Below, one piece after another: positions 43,446 through 51,877 of a DNA stretch of 64,000 nt; within the stretch, counting starts at the first letter, position 1; each line of letters starts with the position of its first letter. This DNA comes from Spirosoma oryzicola (GTDB lineage Bacteria > Bacteroidota > Bacteroidia > Cytophagales > Spirosomataceae). Under the pieces are notes generated by a model. The model was not told the origin of the DNA and did no database searches. It saw nothing but the letters and a program-made list of their open reading frames with translations. The stretch covers positions 2,248,501 through 2,312,500 of the forward strand of contig NZ_CP089538.1 of the NCBI RefSeq assembly GCF_021233055.1. Direction: 5' to 3'. Both the position numbers and the translations under genes were made by a program.

Positions 43446-43946
43446 TTAAAAACGCACACCATGATCACGCAGATCCTGAATGGCGACCTTTTCGTGTTGA
43501 ATCAAGGGCATAATGAGTGACGGCTCAATCGAATCGCTCGAAGCGGCCACAAACGTAAACTTGCTGAAAGGAGCGTAGACAGCATCAAAAATGATCCTTG
43601 CTCGTTCAACGTGGAAGTCCGACGTAACGATGGTTATTCGGTCCGGTTTGTACTCGTCAATAAGCCACTTGGATAGCGTAGCGTCTTCCACCGAATGGCT
43701 GGACTCGATCAGGGCGATAATGGCTGAGGACGGTATCCCTGCCTCTACCAGCGCTTCTTTCAGGTAAAAAGCGTGCGGTCTGGGTGAGGTGTTGAAATGA
43801 GGGCCAAATCCACCCGTTAACCCAATTTTTTGCGGCTGCTCGGAATAAAGCTGCTGGCATACTTGCAAACGGCTCAGGGCTATCGGCCCTAACGTTCCGT
43901 CCGCTGCGTTCGGCGATCCCAATACCAGCAGTATGTTTTTGTTCAT
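43446..43946 (-). CDS. YdcF/ElyC-like DUF218 family protein
   Basis: 166 residues of the DUF218 fold: MNKNILLVLGSPN at the start, QKIGLTGGFGPHFNTSPRPHAFYLKEAL, ESSHSVEDATLSKWLI and DRITIVTSDFHVERARIIFDA, the family's SDFH-type motif with Asn/Asp-His residues. ElyC, SanA and YdcF have envelope or nucleotide-related roles, but most DUF218 members are uncharacterised. No signal peptide or TM helix, so cytosolic here. Tail-to-tail with apnL-like, 14 bases apart, and 2 bases before the ohrR stop, so possibly co-transcribed with ohrR. Confidence 0.85.
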   Translation of the reverse strand: MNKNILLVLGSPNAADGTLGPIALSRLQVCQQLYSEQPQKIGLTGGFGPHFNTSPRPHAFYLKEALVEAGIPSSAIIALIESSHSVEDATLSKWLIDEYKPDRITIVTSDFHVERARIIFDAVYAPFSKFTFVAASSDSIEPSLIMPLIQHEKVAIQDLRDHGVRF

Positions 43947-43948
43947 CG

Positions 43949-44407
43949 CTAACCCGCCTGATGCTTTGCGGATAAATTATGAATCAGCACCTGTAGCTGA
44001 TCCCTTAGATGAATCAACTCATTCAGTTTTATCTCCTCGGATAACAAACTGCCGACCAAACGTTCGGGAATGGATGCGGCATCGGCCTGCAAGGCTTTTC
44101 CCTTTTGCGTTAGTCGGATGATTACTTTCCGTTCGTCTTCTTTGGAGCGTTGCCGTTCGATAAACCCAAGGGTTTCCATCCGTTTGAGGAGCGGAGTTAC
44201 CGTATTGGTATCGAGCAGCATCTTCTGGGTAATCTCCGATACGGGAACGGTATCTTTTTCCCAAAGAATCAGGAGTACCAGGTATTGAGGGTACGTAATG
44301 CCAAGCTTATCCAGATAAGGCTGATACTCTTTGGTAATTAGCCTTGAGGCTGCATAAACCGGGAAGCATACCTGATTGGCTAGTTTGAGTTGTTCAACGG
44401 TTTCCAT
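43949..44407 (-). CDS. ohrR: MarR-family organic-peroxide-sensing regulator OhrR
   Basis: 152 residues from the ATG at 44407 (a TTG one codon upstream). Winged helix MarR fold (VPVSEITQKMLLDTNTVTPLLKRMETLGFIERQ). The sensing Cys near the N-terminus (NQVCFPVYAAS, Cys14 here, equivalent to Cys15 of Bacillus OhrR) is present, so organic hydroperoxides would oxidise it and release DNA. Ohr lies upstream on the same strand, with the predicted operator before ohr. Confidence 0.9.
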   Translation of the reverse strand: METVEQLKLANQVCFPVYAASRLITKEYQPYLDKLGITYPQYLVLLILWEKDTVPVSEITQKMLLDTNTVTPLLKRMETLGFIERQRSKEDERKVIIRLTQKGKALQADAASIPERLVGSLLSEEIKLNELIHLRDQLQVLIHNLSAKHQAG

Positions 44408-44505
44408 CAAAATCGGTTAGAGTAACGGCTGATTGGTAAAGATACCCATTTAAAGAGATCGATCACCCGGTTAATCGTGTTCGAGGACGTTAATCTAGGA
44501 AAATA

Positions 44506-44558
44506 GGCTACACTGGTTCTGGCAGTCGAAAGAACCTATTCCCAGAACCAGTGTAGCC
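44506..44558 (-). terminator. Hairpin between ohr and ohrR
   Basis: A perfect 17-bp inverted repeat (GGCTACACTGGTTCTGG, 44506-44522, with its complement 44542-44558) and a 19-base loop, followed on the minus strand by a short T-rich run (TATTTTC). Placed 14 bases after the ohr stop; a terminator or attenuator separating ohr from ohrR. Confidence 0.6.
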
Positions 44559-44571
44559 CCAGGCTCGTACG

Positions 44572-44988
44572 TTAGTCGATCAACTGTAGGTTGACTTGCA
44601 CGTTGTTGTGAATCGCTTTGGAATACGGGCAGGTAGCGTGTGCTTTCTCCAGCAAGGCTTGTGCCGTGGCTTTATCGGGACCTTCGATCTGAACGGCTAA
44701 CTCAACCGCCAGATTGAAATTGGTCGGATCTGTCATCTGAAGGCCAACTGTGGCCGAAACCGTTGAGTTTATTTTTAGCTTCTGCTGACGGGCTACCAGA
44801 TTCAACGCACTGTCAAAACAGGCCGCATAACCAGCCGCAAACAGTTGTTCCGGGTTCGTAAAGCTGCCCGCCGGACCGCCCATCGATTGAGGAACCCGAA
44901 CGTCAAGCGTCAATACGCCATCTTCGCTGGCAACCTGGCCATCCCGTCCGCCAACTGCTTTTACTGTTGTTTGATATACCGTTTTCAT
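44572..44988 (-). CDS. ohr: Organic hydroperoxide resistance protein Ohr
   Basis: 138 residues from the ATG at 44988; the longer frame upstream runs through the operator and is rejected. The catalytic cysteines are present in AACFDSAL (Cys57) and HATCPYSKA (Cys120), as are SFTNPEQLFAAGYAACF. Ohr reduces organic hydroperoxides with dihydrolipoyl thiols in the cytosol. Controlled most likely by OhrR. Confidence 0.96.
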   Translation of the reverse strand: MKTVYQTTVKAVGGRDGQVASEDGVLTLDVRVPQSMGGPAGSFTNPEQLFAAGYAACFDSALNLVARQQKLKINSTVSATVGLQMTDPTNFNLAVELAVQIEGPDKATAQALLEKAHATCPYSKAIHNNVQVNLQLID

Positions 44989-44995
44989 TTTCTTG

Positions 44996-45035
44996 TTGTA
45001 TCGTTTGTGATTATATCGTTTGCGATACAAATGTA
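44996..45035 (-). promoter_or_regulatory. Predicted ohr promoter (-7 box) and OhrR operator
   Basis: On the minus strand TACATTTG (45035-45028) fits the Bacteroidota -7 box TAnnTTTG. Immediately downstream is an operator-like block with TTGTATCG (44996-45003) / CGATACAA (45023-45030) inverted ends and a 13-base direct repeat TATCGTTTGYGAT at 44999-45011 and 45014-45026 (plus-strand notation). A repressor there would block the start. Confidence 0.6.
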
Positions 45036-45074
45036 TAAAAGTATTTTGATAATGCTTGTGAAGAAGAAAAAAGG

Positions 45075-45482
45075 TTATAAACTCTTTAGTCGGAGGGGGG
45101 CGAGTCTGCGCCGTTCTGCATAACTAATTGACACAATCTTTTTACCGTTCTCCCGACCAACCAGCACTTCTTTAATGTCATGCTGTGTGAAGACTTTTTT
45201 TACACTTTCCCGGTTTGCGGTTCGCCTGTTGTTGAGCATATAGGTAACCGGTTCTGTTTTGTCGAACAAGGGTGTTCCCCAGGTGGACCAGTTATTTTCA
45301 GCGGCTAGATCCGTTTCGAATAAAGCCTTAGCCGAATAAAAATCCGTTGAATCTGACTGAAAAACGCAGATAACTTTGGCGAACGAAGTCGCAGGAGCGA
45401 CGGTTTGGTCCAGCGAGCGGCTACAGGCGGATAGTCCGCTTATCAATAACCCGGAAGCGATAATCAGTAAGCGCTTGTTCAT
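45075..45482 (-). CDS. Small lipoprotein of unknown function
   Basis: 135 residues, signal peptide with lipobox LSAC (Cys20). No family recognised; the body has KVFTQHDIKEVLVGRENGKK and few features. Monocistronic, with the AT-rich ohr upstream region following its stop. Signal and length suggest a real gene. Confidence 0.6.
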   Translation of the reverse strand: MNKRLLIIASGLLISGLSACSRSLDQTVAPATSFAKVICVFQSDSTDFYSAKALFETDLAAENNWSTWGTPLFDKTEPVTYMLNNRRTANRESVKKVFTQHDIKEVLVGRENGKKIVSISYAERRRLAPLRLKSL

Positions 45483-45602
45483 AGCGGTGATGGATTATTT
45501 ATTGAAAACGATGGCCTTAACGCGGTCATCTTCGAAGGGCCGGCTAATTACTAAGCGGTTGCACAAGCCATTTTTTCACGGCGCTGGTTAATATAGCCTA
45601 GT

Positions 45603-45998
45603 ATGGAGGAAATTATCAAAACGTTAACCCTGACGCTTGCTCGCTGGGTCGAAGCAGGGGCTGCTATTGTCATTGCCATTTCGTCGGCGCGGGCGCTGTG
45701 GAATTACCTGCGGGCCGTAATCACCGATTACAGTCTGGTTGTGCCAAAAGAAGAAATCCGTCTTTCGCTGGGACGTTCATTAGCGCTGGCGCTGGAATTG
45801 GAACTGGGGGCTGATATTCTTAAAACCGCCGTCGCGCCAACCTGGAACGACATCGGGTTATTGGCCGCTATTGCTGTCTTACGAACGGCACTTAATTACT
45901 TTCTGGAACGGGAGCTACGCAACGAAGAAAATCGGCGTGGTTCAACCAGTCCGTCGGTTCCGTCAACTACTTCCGCTGCGCGTGATGATGCTGCATGA
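45603..45998 (+). CDS. DUF1622 family membrane protein
   Basis: 131 residues with two or three hydrophobic helices (LARWVEAGAAIVIAISSARALW; SLALALELELGADILKTA; IGLLAAIAVLRTALNYFLE) and the family's EEIRLSLGRSLALALELELGADILKT core. DUF1622 proteins are small membrane proteins of unknown function. The C-terminal tail is Ser/Thr-rich. The next gene also encodes DUF1622 and overlaps this one by 14 bases. Confidence 0.85.
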   Translation: MEEIIKTLTLTLARWVEAGAAIVIAISSARALWNYLRAVITDYSLVVPKEEIRLSLGRSLALALELELGADILKTAVAPTWNDIGLLAAIAVLRTALNYFLERELRNEENRRGSTSPSVPSTTSAARDDAA

Positions 45999-46302
45999 CG
46001 TTTTTCAACTAAGCGTCATCGCCACGCTGGTTGACTTTGTGGGGTCACTGCTCATTGGGTTGAGTGCGGGCCGAACACTCTTTCGCTACCTGCTGTCGGG
46101 GCATTCAGCCAGGGTCGTTAGCGGGCTGCAATACCGGCTGGCTGCCGATCTGGTAACAGCTTTGTCGTTCAAAAGCGGAGCGGGTATCATCCGGACACTA
46201 ACCGTCACCGACTGGTCGCATTTCGCACTATTGCTCGCCATTATCAGTCTCCGGTTCTTTCTGGGGCAAATATTCAGTCGACTGTACAAGACAAATCCCT
46301 AA
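45985..46302 (+). CDS. Second DUF1622 family membrane protein
   Basis: About 105 residues from the ATG at 45985 (next ATG 45988), start overlapping the upstream gene by 14 bases, so translation is coupled. LQYRLAADLVTALSFKSGAGIIRTLTV repeats the core seen in the neighbour, with hydrophobic helices on both sides. Probably forms a hetero-oligomer with the first DUF1622 protein. The frame is open further upstream to 45871, but that part covers the neighbour. Confidence 0.75.
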   Translation: MMLHDVFQLSVIATLVDFVGSLLIGLSAGRTLFRYLLSGHSARVVSGLQYRLAADLVTALSFKSGAGIIRTLTVTDWSHFALLLAIISLRFFLGQIFSRLYKTNP

Positions 46303-46381
46303 AACAGTCTCGTTAGTCAAAGCAAGTGGTTTTTCGGGCCGTAAAAGGTCTATATTGCTGATACCGTTCACTGTCCAGACG

Positions 46382-46975
46382 ATGTTTGTTCGTTACTTCC
46401 TGTTTGTTCTATTCTTGTTACCGCATTTAAGTGGTGCTCAGTCAACCGTAGCAGGCTTGGGAAAATACCGCATTGGCTTTACGAAACCGGATTCGCTTGA
46501 TGCCACTGCGTTTACGGAGCAGGATCAATCCTACGTGAAAGGAACAATCGCGTTACCCTGTACACACATCCGGACATTCACCGCAGCTAACGCAACAGTA
46601 GCGGGTGTACCGATTACCAACCTTTCTTTATTCTTCTATGACAACACCTTGTTCAAACTGGCCTGCGACTATAGCGATCCGTTAAAAGAGGTCTTTCTAC
46701 AGCAGCACGGGTACGGCGTTGGCAGTCCAGCAAGACGCTTTTCGTTGTGCGCCAGCGAAAAAGACAAGCCCATGCTGGTGTGGAGCGAAAGCTGGTTGAA
46801 TGCCGACCTGCTGGCAATGGTTGTTCATCGAAAAGGGTATACCGTTGACTGCCAGCCGGAAGAGGGGGCTAAGCTGATCATCGCCAGTCAACGGTTCACC
46901 GCTCTATCGTCGGACTGCGAGCTGAAACCCACCGATTCGTTCATGGAGGAGTTCGATAGCCATGTTAATCGGTAG
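46382..46975 (+). CDS. Secreted protein of unknown function
   Basis: About 197 residues from the ATG at 46382, chosen because it gives the signal peptide MFVRYFLFVLFLLPHLSGAQS (an upstream TTG is in frame). The mature part has no motif that I can place; FFYDNTLFKLACDYS and four or five cysteines suggest disulphides outside the cytosol. Ends 7 bases before the convergent AraC gene. Confidence 0.65.
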   Translation: MFVRYFLFVLFLLPHLSGAQSTVAGLGKYRIGFTKPDSLDATAFTEQDQSYVKGTIALPCTHIRTFTAANATVAGVPITNLSLFFYDNTLFKLACDYSDPLKEVFLQQHGYGVGSPARRFSLCASEKDKPMLVWSESWLNADLLAMVVHRKGYTVDCQPEEGAKLIIASQRFTALSSDCELKPTDSFMEEFDSHVNR

Positions 46976-46982
46976 TGTCGAA

Positions 46983-48017
46983 TCAGGCAAAAACAGGCGG
47001 GAAAGAGGTAGCGAACGTCCGTTGTTTGCCGTGCTGATACTGAGAAGGGGTTAGTCCGGTATACTTCTTGAAAGCGATGGAGAAATGCTGCGAATGTTCA
47101 TAACCAAGCCGGTCGGCTACTTCATCGACGGTAAGGGTGCAATGGCGTAACAACTGCCCGGCGTAATCCATGCGTAGCTTGCGCACATAGTTGAAAACGG
47201 TCGTGTCAAACAGCTGCTTAAAGCCTTTTTTCACCTTGAACTCGTTCAGTAGACAGTGGCGACTCAGCTGGGCCAGGCTCATATCCGATAGAAAGTTAGC
47301 GTCCAGATACGCTTTCAGCCGATTTAGTTTTTCGATTTCGTCGGGCCGGATCGTGTCGTCATGGGCCGGGGACGTTTTAAGCTGGTCGATTTCCAGCGCT
47401 ACCAATTCGAGTACTCTGGACTGAATCAGCAAATTCCGCATGGGACCCGTTGCGTTGCAGTTTCGGATGCCCTCGATCAAATGAAGCATCGGTAGCGTAA
47501 TGGGCAGCGGAGCCGTAGCCGCCGAAAAGGGACGTTGGTGAGCCAGATCGGTTAACAATCGTTCGCTCCAGGCATCGTCATGACCAATGGCCGACGCGAA
47601 AAAATTCTTATCCAGATTGATATGCAACATGGCGATCAACTGGTTTCCTTTCACCGAGTTTATGTCTTTTCCCTCCGGAACGTAGATCAGATTGTGTTTC
47701 TGCGGACTCATGTCGAGCGCGTGCTTGAGTCCACTGAAACGCGTGTGAAGGTAGCCGTCGAGTTTAAAATTAATGCGGATGCTATCGGACGGACTTTCGT
47801 CGCGGAGTTCCAGATCTTTTTTGGTATTCCAGCGCATGTCCAGCACGTGCATATGCGGGAAGCAAGCACTTTTCAGCTTAAACGAACCCCCGTCGGGGTG
47901 GCAGTACTGGTCGAAGGTATCGGTTGCGGTACAGGTAGGCGTCGGGGGTACGTCCTGCGGAGAGGCAACCACTTTGAAGCTGAAAATATCGTCAGAGTTT
48001 AGTACAGTAGAGACCAT
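46983..48017 (-). CDS. AraC-family transcriptional regulator
   Basis: 344 residues. The C-terminal ~100 residues are the AraC double HTH (MSLAQLSRHCLLNEFKVKKGF; VDEVADRLGYEHSQHFSIAFKKYTGLTPSQYQ). The N-terminal 220 residues are a sensor domain of a type I do not recognise; it has MHVLDMRWNTKKDLELRD and YVPEGKDINSVKGNQLIAMLHINLDKNFF. Such regulators often control the adjacent divergent gene, here the cytochrome at 48296. Ligand unknown. Confidence 0.9.
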   Translation of the reverse strand: MVSTVLNSDDIFSFKVVASPQDVPPTPTCTATDTFDQYCHPDGGSFKLKSACFPHMHVLDMRWNTKKDLELRDESPSDSIRINFKLDGYLHTRFSGLKHALDMSPQKHNLIYVPEGKDINSVKGNQLIAMLHINLDKNFFASAIGHDDAWSERLLTDLAHQRPFSAATAPLPITLPMLHLIEGIRNCNATGPMRNLLIQSRVLELVALEIDQLKTSPAHDDTIRPDEIEKLNRLKAYLDANFLSDMSLAQLSRHCLLNEFKVKKGFKQLFDTTVFNYVRKLRMDYAGQLLRHCTLTVDEVADRLGYEHSQHFSIAFKKYTGLTPSQYQHGKQRTFATSFPPVFA

Positions 48018-48295
48018 AAGTTATGCCTTTGGAAGAACCCAGCCGGGACGATTTAGCGGAGTAGTTCAAAAATAGGCGATAGACTAGGCCGGGTAAATCC
48101 GGACGACAGTCAACTGCGAAAAGGGTGTGGCTAACTGCCGACTTCGGTGCCTGAATTGAAAACGGTTTTTTCGCGATAATCCGGTTTGCGTAGTTCCTTA
48201 TCCGTTTCGCGTAGGTGCTGAGCCCGCTTTGGTGTTGAGTTTTGCAGCGTTAAAAGGCCGTTGGCAGGCCCGTTAACCAAAAGACAACAACACGA

Positions 48296-49180
48296 ATGAA
48301 AGCACTCGTAAAAATTGGTAAATGGATCGGCGGTATCGTGCTAAGCCTGGCCGTCATACTCCTCATTGCGTATTTCTTTATCACCAACAACATCAACCAG
48401 CGAACGGCAACGAAACACAGCTTCGCCACCGAAACCATAGACATCCCCCGCGACAGCAGCATCGTGAAGCGGGGCGAACACTTGGCGGTAATCAAAGGAT
48501 GCATTGAGTGTCATGGTGAAAAGCTCGACGGCAAAATCATGATGGACGATCCGGCGCTGGGTCGGCTCGTCGCTGCTAACCTGACAAAAGGTAAAGGCGG
48601 ATTACCCGCTGATTACAGCACCGCCGATTGGCTGGCTGCCCTGCGTCACGGTGTTGATCGAAACGGCCGTCCGCTGTTATTTATGCCTTCGCACGAAACA
48701 ACGTTACTGTCGAAGCAGGATTTACAGGCTATCATCGCATACTGCCAGCAGGTGCCAGCGGCTGACCATGTGGTGCCCGCCAGTAAACTCGGCCCAGTAG
48801 TCAACGTAATGGCTTATCTCGACAAGATGCCTTTGCTGTCGGTGGAAAAAATCGACCACAAACTACCTATTGTGGCTAGCGCCGACACGACCGAAGGCAT
48901 CGCTCAGGGTAAGTACCTGTCAATTTCATGCAGTGGTTGCCACAAGCCTACGCTGAAAGGCGGTGAGCCAGTAGCACCCGGTATGCCTCCCGTACCTGAT
49001 CTCACCCGTACCGGCCACGTTGGTAAATGGACGCAGGCGCAATTTATTCATACGCTTCGTACGGGTAAAACGCCCAGCGGCCATCAGATCAATAACGACA
49101 ACATGCCCTGGAAAATGACCGCTCAGTACAGCGAGACAGAACTGGCTTCACTGTATCAATACTTCCGGACAATCCAGTAA
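48296..49180 (+). CDS. Membrane-anchored di-haem cytochrome c
   Basis: 294 residues with one N-terminal membrane helix (about 11-30) and two c-type haem sites, CIECH (69-73) and CSGCH (212-216), each in its own cytochrome c domain. The family is often an electron carrier for periplasmic dehydrogenases or part of respiratory branches. Divergent to the AraC regulator, 278 bases apart. Downstream 72 bases away is a beta-helix lipoprotein gene, so an operon is possible but not shown. Confidence 0.87.
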   Translation: MKALVKIGKWIGGIVLSLAVILLIAYFFITNNINQRTATKHSFATETIDIPRDSSIVKRGEHLAVIKGCIECHGEKLDGKIMMDDPALGRLVAANLTKGKGGLPADYSTADWLAALRHGVDRNGRPLLFMPSHETTLLSKQDLQAIIAYCQQVPAADHVVPASKLGPVVNVMAYLDKMPLLSVEKIDHKLPIVASADTTEGIAQGKYLSISCSGCHKPTLKGGEPVAPGMPPVPDLTRTGHVGKWTQAQFIHTLRTGKTPSGHQINNDNMPWKMTAQYSETELASLYQYFRTIQ

Positions 49181-49252
49181 ACGCGGGTGGACGATCCGAA
49201 ACCGCGCACTTTTTTTTCGTAATCAAATCAATCCTGTCAAACAACAAAGAAC

Positions 49253-50770
49253 ATGAACTACGTTGCTACCCATGCTCAAGGTCCTCGCCCCACGAGACTG
49301 GCATTCGTTAAAAAAGTAAGTACCCTGCTGCTAAGCGCTGCGCTGCTCGTGACGGGCTGTAAAAAACCGCAGGTCGAACCCGTTGATGCGCTGACCGCCA
49401 ACGCAGGTCCTGACCAGACGGTTCAGGTTGGACAAACCGTAACGTTAGATGGTACAGCATCGCACGATGGTCAGGGTAAAGCTATCACGTTTCAATGGAC
49501 CGTTACGAAGAAACCAGCGGCCAGTACGGTCACGTTAACGGCACCCACTACGACCAAGCCAACGTTTGTACCTGATGAAGTGGGTGAATACGAATTGGAG
49601 GTAGCTGTTTCAAACGGGGCTATAACAAACGTTGACAAAGTTCTGGTTACGGCTTCTGTTGCGCAGCCGCTGACGCTGGATAAAGACATTACGGTGAAGA
49701 CAATACTGGAGGATCGCATTGCTAGTCCGAATCTGCCGGACTATATCGTTCCCAGAAACATTGCCGTTAAACACGAACTGACTATCAAGCCCGGCGTTGT
49801 AATTGCGTTTGAGCGGGATGTACGGTTTGACATCAACGACGAGGGTGGAATCCTGATTGCCAAGGGAACAGCCGACAAAAAGATACGTTTCATCGGGGTT
49901 GGGCAAACCAAAGGGTACTGGATCGGTATTATGCTGTATTCCGAAAGCAATGTTAATGTGATGGAGCATGTCGAGGTATTACACGCCGGAAGCCGAACCA
50001 TGCTGGACGGTAAAAAAACGGGGATGGCCATGTTCAAGCAGAGCCAACTGGCACTGAAAAACAACCTGTTCGCGCAAAATGACGGCTATGGATTGCTTGT
50101 TCAGGAAGAAGCGATTCTGCGTGAGTTTTCGACAAACGTATTTAGCAACAACAGCGAAGCCGGTATCATCGTATCGACGGAAAACGTTGCCAAACTGGAC
50201 GTTGCTTCGGTATTCACCAGCGGCAACGGGCGTAACGTGGTAGAAGTGAATGGGTCGTACATCGGCCATTCGAACGGCAGCGACGGCGAAATCAACTGGA
50301 AAGGTTTTGCCGATAAAACGCCGTACCGGCTGCTGAATACCATCGCGGTACGCACTGGCTGGCGTCTACATCCGGGCGTAACCGTCGAAGCTGCGCGTGA
50401 TGTCACGGTGATCATCAATGAAGAAGGGTATCTGCTGGCTAAGGGAACGGCTGAACAGAAGATCCGGTTTACCGGAGCAGCCAACACAACGGCGTACTGG
50501 GTCGGAATTTTGAGCCACTCAACGAGTACGCAAAACAGCATCGATCAGGCCGAGATCAGCAACGCGGGCAGCAAGGCGATTGTATCGGGCAAGCGGGCTA
50601 ATCTGGCGCTCTACGGCCATGACGCAGCTATGACTATTCGCAATACCCGGATCAGTGGGAGTGGGGGTTACGGTATCCTGGTTGGTTACTACGCGTCGAT
50701 CAACGACGATGCCAACGCCAGCAATACCTTTGAGGGTAACGCGCAAGCCCGTATTCAGTACGAAGAATAA
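49253..50770 (+). CDS. Lipoprotein with PKD-like domain and right-handed parallel beta-helix
   Basis: 505 residues. Lipoprotein signal with lipobox LVTGC; a PKD/REJ-type Ig-like domain (about 45-135: NAGPDQTVQVGQTVTLDGTA, VGEYELEVAVSNG); then two related blocks of beta-helix-like repeats (LTIKPGVVIAFERDVRFDIN and VTVIINEEGYLLAKGTAEQK, each followed by IRFIGVGQTKGYWIGI / IRFTGAANTTAYWVGI). Proteins of this type are found on the outer surface and bind or cleave polysaccharides, but no catalytic residues are evident. The repetition of the ~170-residue block suggests internal duplication. Confidence 0.8.
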   Translation: MNYVATHAQGPRPTRLAFVKKVSTLLLSAALLVTGCKKPQVEPVDALTANAGPDQTVQVGQTVTLDGTASHDGQGKAITFQWTVTKKPAASTVTLTAPTTTKPTFVPDEVGEYELEVAVSNGAITNVDKVLVTASVAQPLTLDKDITVKTILEDRIASPNLPDYIVPRNIAVKHELTIKPGVVIAFERDVRFDINDEGGILIAKGTADKKIRFIGVGQTKGYWIGIMLYSESNVNVMEHVEVLHAGSRTMLDGKKTGMAMFKQSQLALKNNLFAQNDGYGLLVQEEAILREFSTNVFSNNSEAGIIVSTENVAKLDVASVFTSGNGRNVVEVNGSYIGHSNGSDGEINWKGFADKTPYRLLNTIAVRTGWRLHPGVTVEAARDVTVIINEEGYLLAKGTAEQKIRFTGAANTTAYWVGILSHSTSTQNSIDQAEISNAGSKAIVSGKRANLALYGHDAAMTIRNTRISGSGGYGILVGYYASINDDANASNTFEGNAQARIQYEE

Positions 50771-50786
50771 ACAAATCAACTAAAGG

Positions 50787-50835
50787 AAAAGTCCTGTCCA
50801 GACTCAGTTCCTATTGAGTTTGGACAGGACTTTTT
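50787..50835. terminator. Bidirectional terminator
   Basis: A 15-bp nearly perfect stem (GTCCTGTCCAGACTC at 50791-50805 with GAGTTTGGACAGGAC at 50816-50830), A4 upstream and T5 downstream; it separates the plus-strand lipoprotein gene from the minus-strand SDR gene. Confidence 0.85.
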
Positions 50836-50852
50836 CGTATGTCAGCTGACGG

Positions 50853-51641
50853 TTAGATTACTGTCCCACCATCGGCATAAAACAAACTACCGGTGCTGTA
50901 CGAGGACGCATCCGAAGCCAGGAAAAGTGCCAGTGGGCTAATTTCGTCGGTTGTACCCATGCGGGCAATGGGCAGTCGTTTGGTGAAATGGTCCAGAATT
51001 TGCTCGTTCTGCCAGAGAGCCTGGCTAAATTTGGTTTTGATCAGGCCGGGGCAAATGGCATTGACGCGGATACCGTCGGGTCCCCATTCCTTTGCCAGCA
51101 CCTTGGTCAGCATATTGAGCGACGCCTTGCTGACGCTGTAGATGCCTAAACCGGGGTCGGGTGTGTGACCGGCAATGCTGCTCATCATGATAATACTGCC
51201 GCCACCACGCGCTTTCATGCTTGGATAACACAGTTTACTTAACTCAAACGGAGCCTTTACGTTGGCTTGCATGATCTTGTCGAATGCCATACCATCGCAG
51301 TCGAGCGCCGGTCCAAAAACCGGGTTTGATGCCGCGTTATTTACCAGAATATCAATGCCGCCATACACGTTTACCGTTTTGTCAACCAGTTGCTTTAGCT
51401 GCTCCATATCGCCAACGTGAGCGGCAATGCCAGTAGCCTCTCCGCCCTGCGCCCGTATGTCGGTGGCTAATTGGTCCAGTACATCCTGCTTGCGGCTGCT
51501 CACAACGACGTTTGCGCCGAAGCGGGCATATAGCCGGGCAATGTCTTCGCCGATACCTTTGCTGGCACCTGTAATAAGGGCAACTTTGCCGGTGAGGTCG
51601 AATAACATTTTTTCGTTGGTAAGGGGAGACTGGCTTTCCAT
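50853..51641 (-). CDS. SDR-family oxidoreductase
   Basis: 262 residues from the ATG at 51641; the ATG at 51608 (MLFDLTGKVALITG) is equally plausible and closer to the fold start. TGASKGIG cofactor loop, NNAA, catalytic Ser in MMSSIAGH and YSVSKASL with Tyr/Lys; C-terminal ADGGTVI. NAD(P)-dependent reductase or dehydrogenase of unknown substrate, with no operon partner. Divergent to the symporter gene pair. Confidence 0.87.
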   Translation of the reverse strand: MESQSPLTNEKMLFDLTGKVALITGASKGIGEDIARLYARFGANVVVSSRKQDVLDQLATDIRAQGGEATGIAAHVGDMEQLKQLVDKTVNVYGGIDILVNNAASNPVFGPALDCDGMAFDKIMQANVKAPFELSKLCYPSMKARGGGSIIMMSSIAGHTPDPGLGIYSVSKASLNMLTKVLAKEWGPDGIRVNAICPGLIKTKFSQALWQNEQILDHFTKRLPIARMGTTDEISPLALFLASDASSYSTGSLFYADGGTVI

Positions 51642-51751
51642 GCGGCTTTGTTGTCAGGTACAGCCGCAAACTAGGGTAATCAGCAGGTAATTCAAAAGGG
51701 ATCGTCAGATTTACATTAATTTCGCCGTTATTAGTCATCAACCCACCTTTT

Positions 51752-51877
51752 ATGTCCGAAAAACCGTCCGACTTGCCTCCATTTGTCAGCTCCTGGTCTC
51801 AGCTCTACGCGATTGTTATTGGTAGTCTAGCCGTTGAAATCGTTTTGTTTTACGTTTTAATGCGCTGGCTTTCATGA
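51752..51877 (+). CDS. Tiny membrane protein preceding a sodium:solute symporter
   Basis: 41 residues: MSEKPSDLPPFVSSWSQLYA, then a single hydrophobic helix IVIGSLAVEIVLFYVLMRWL. Its TGA overlaps the symporter ATG by 4 bases (ATGA). A short protein with a Pro-rich head, W..LY and one helix is often encoded at this position before sodium:solute symporters in Bacteroidota, as an accessory of the carrier. Too short for standard gene finders. Confidence 0.7.
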   Translation: MSEKPSDLPPFVSSWSQLYAIVIGSLAVEIVLFYVLMRWLS

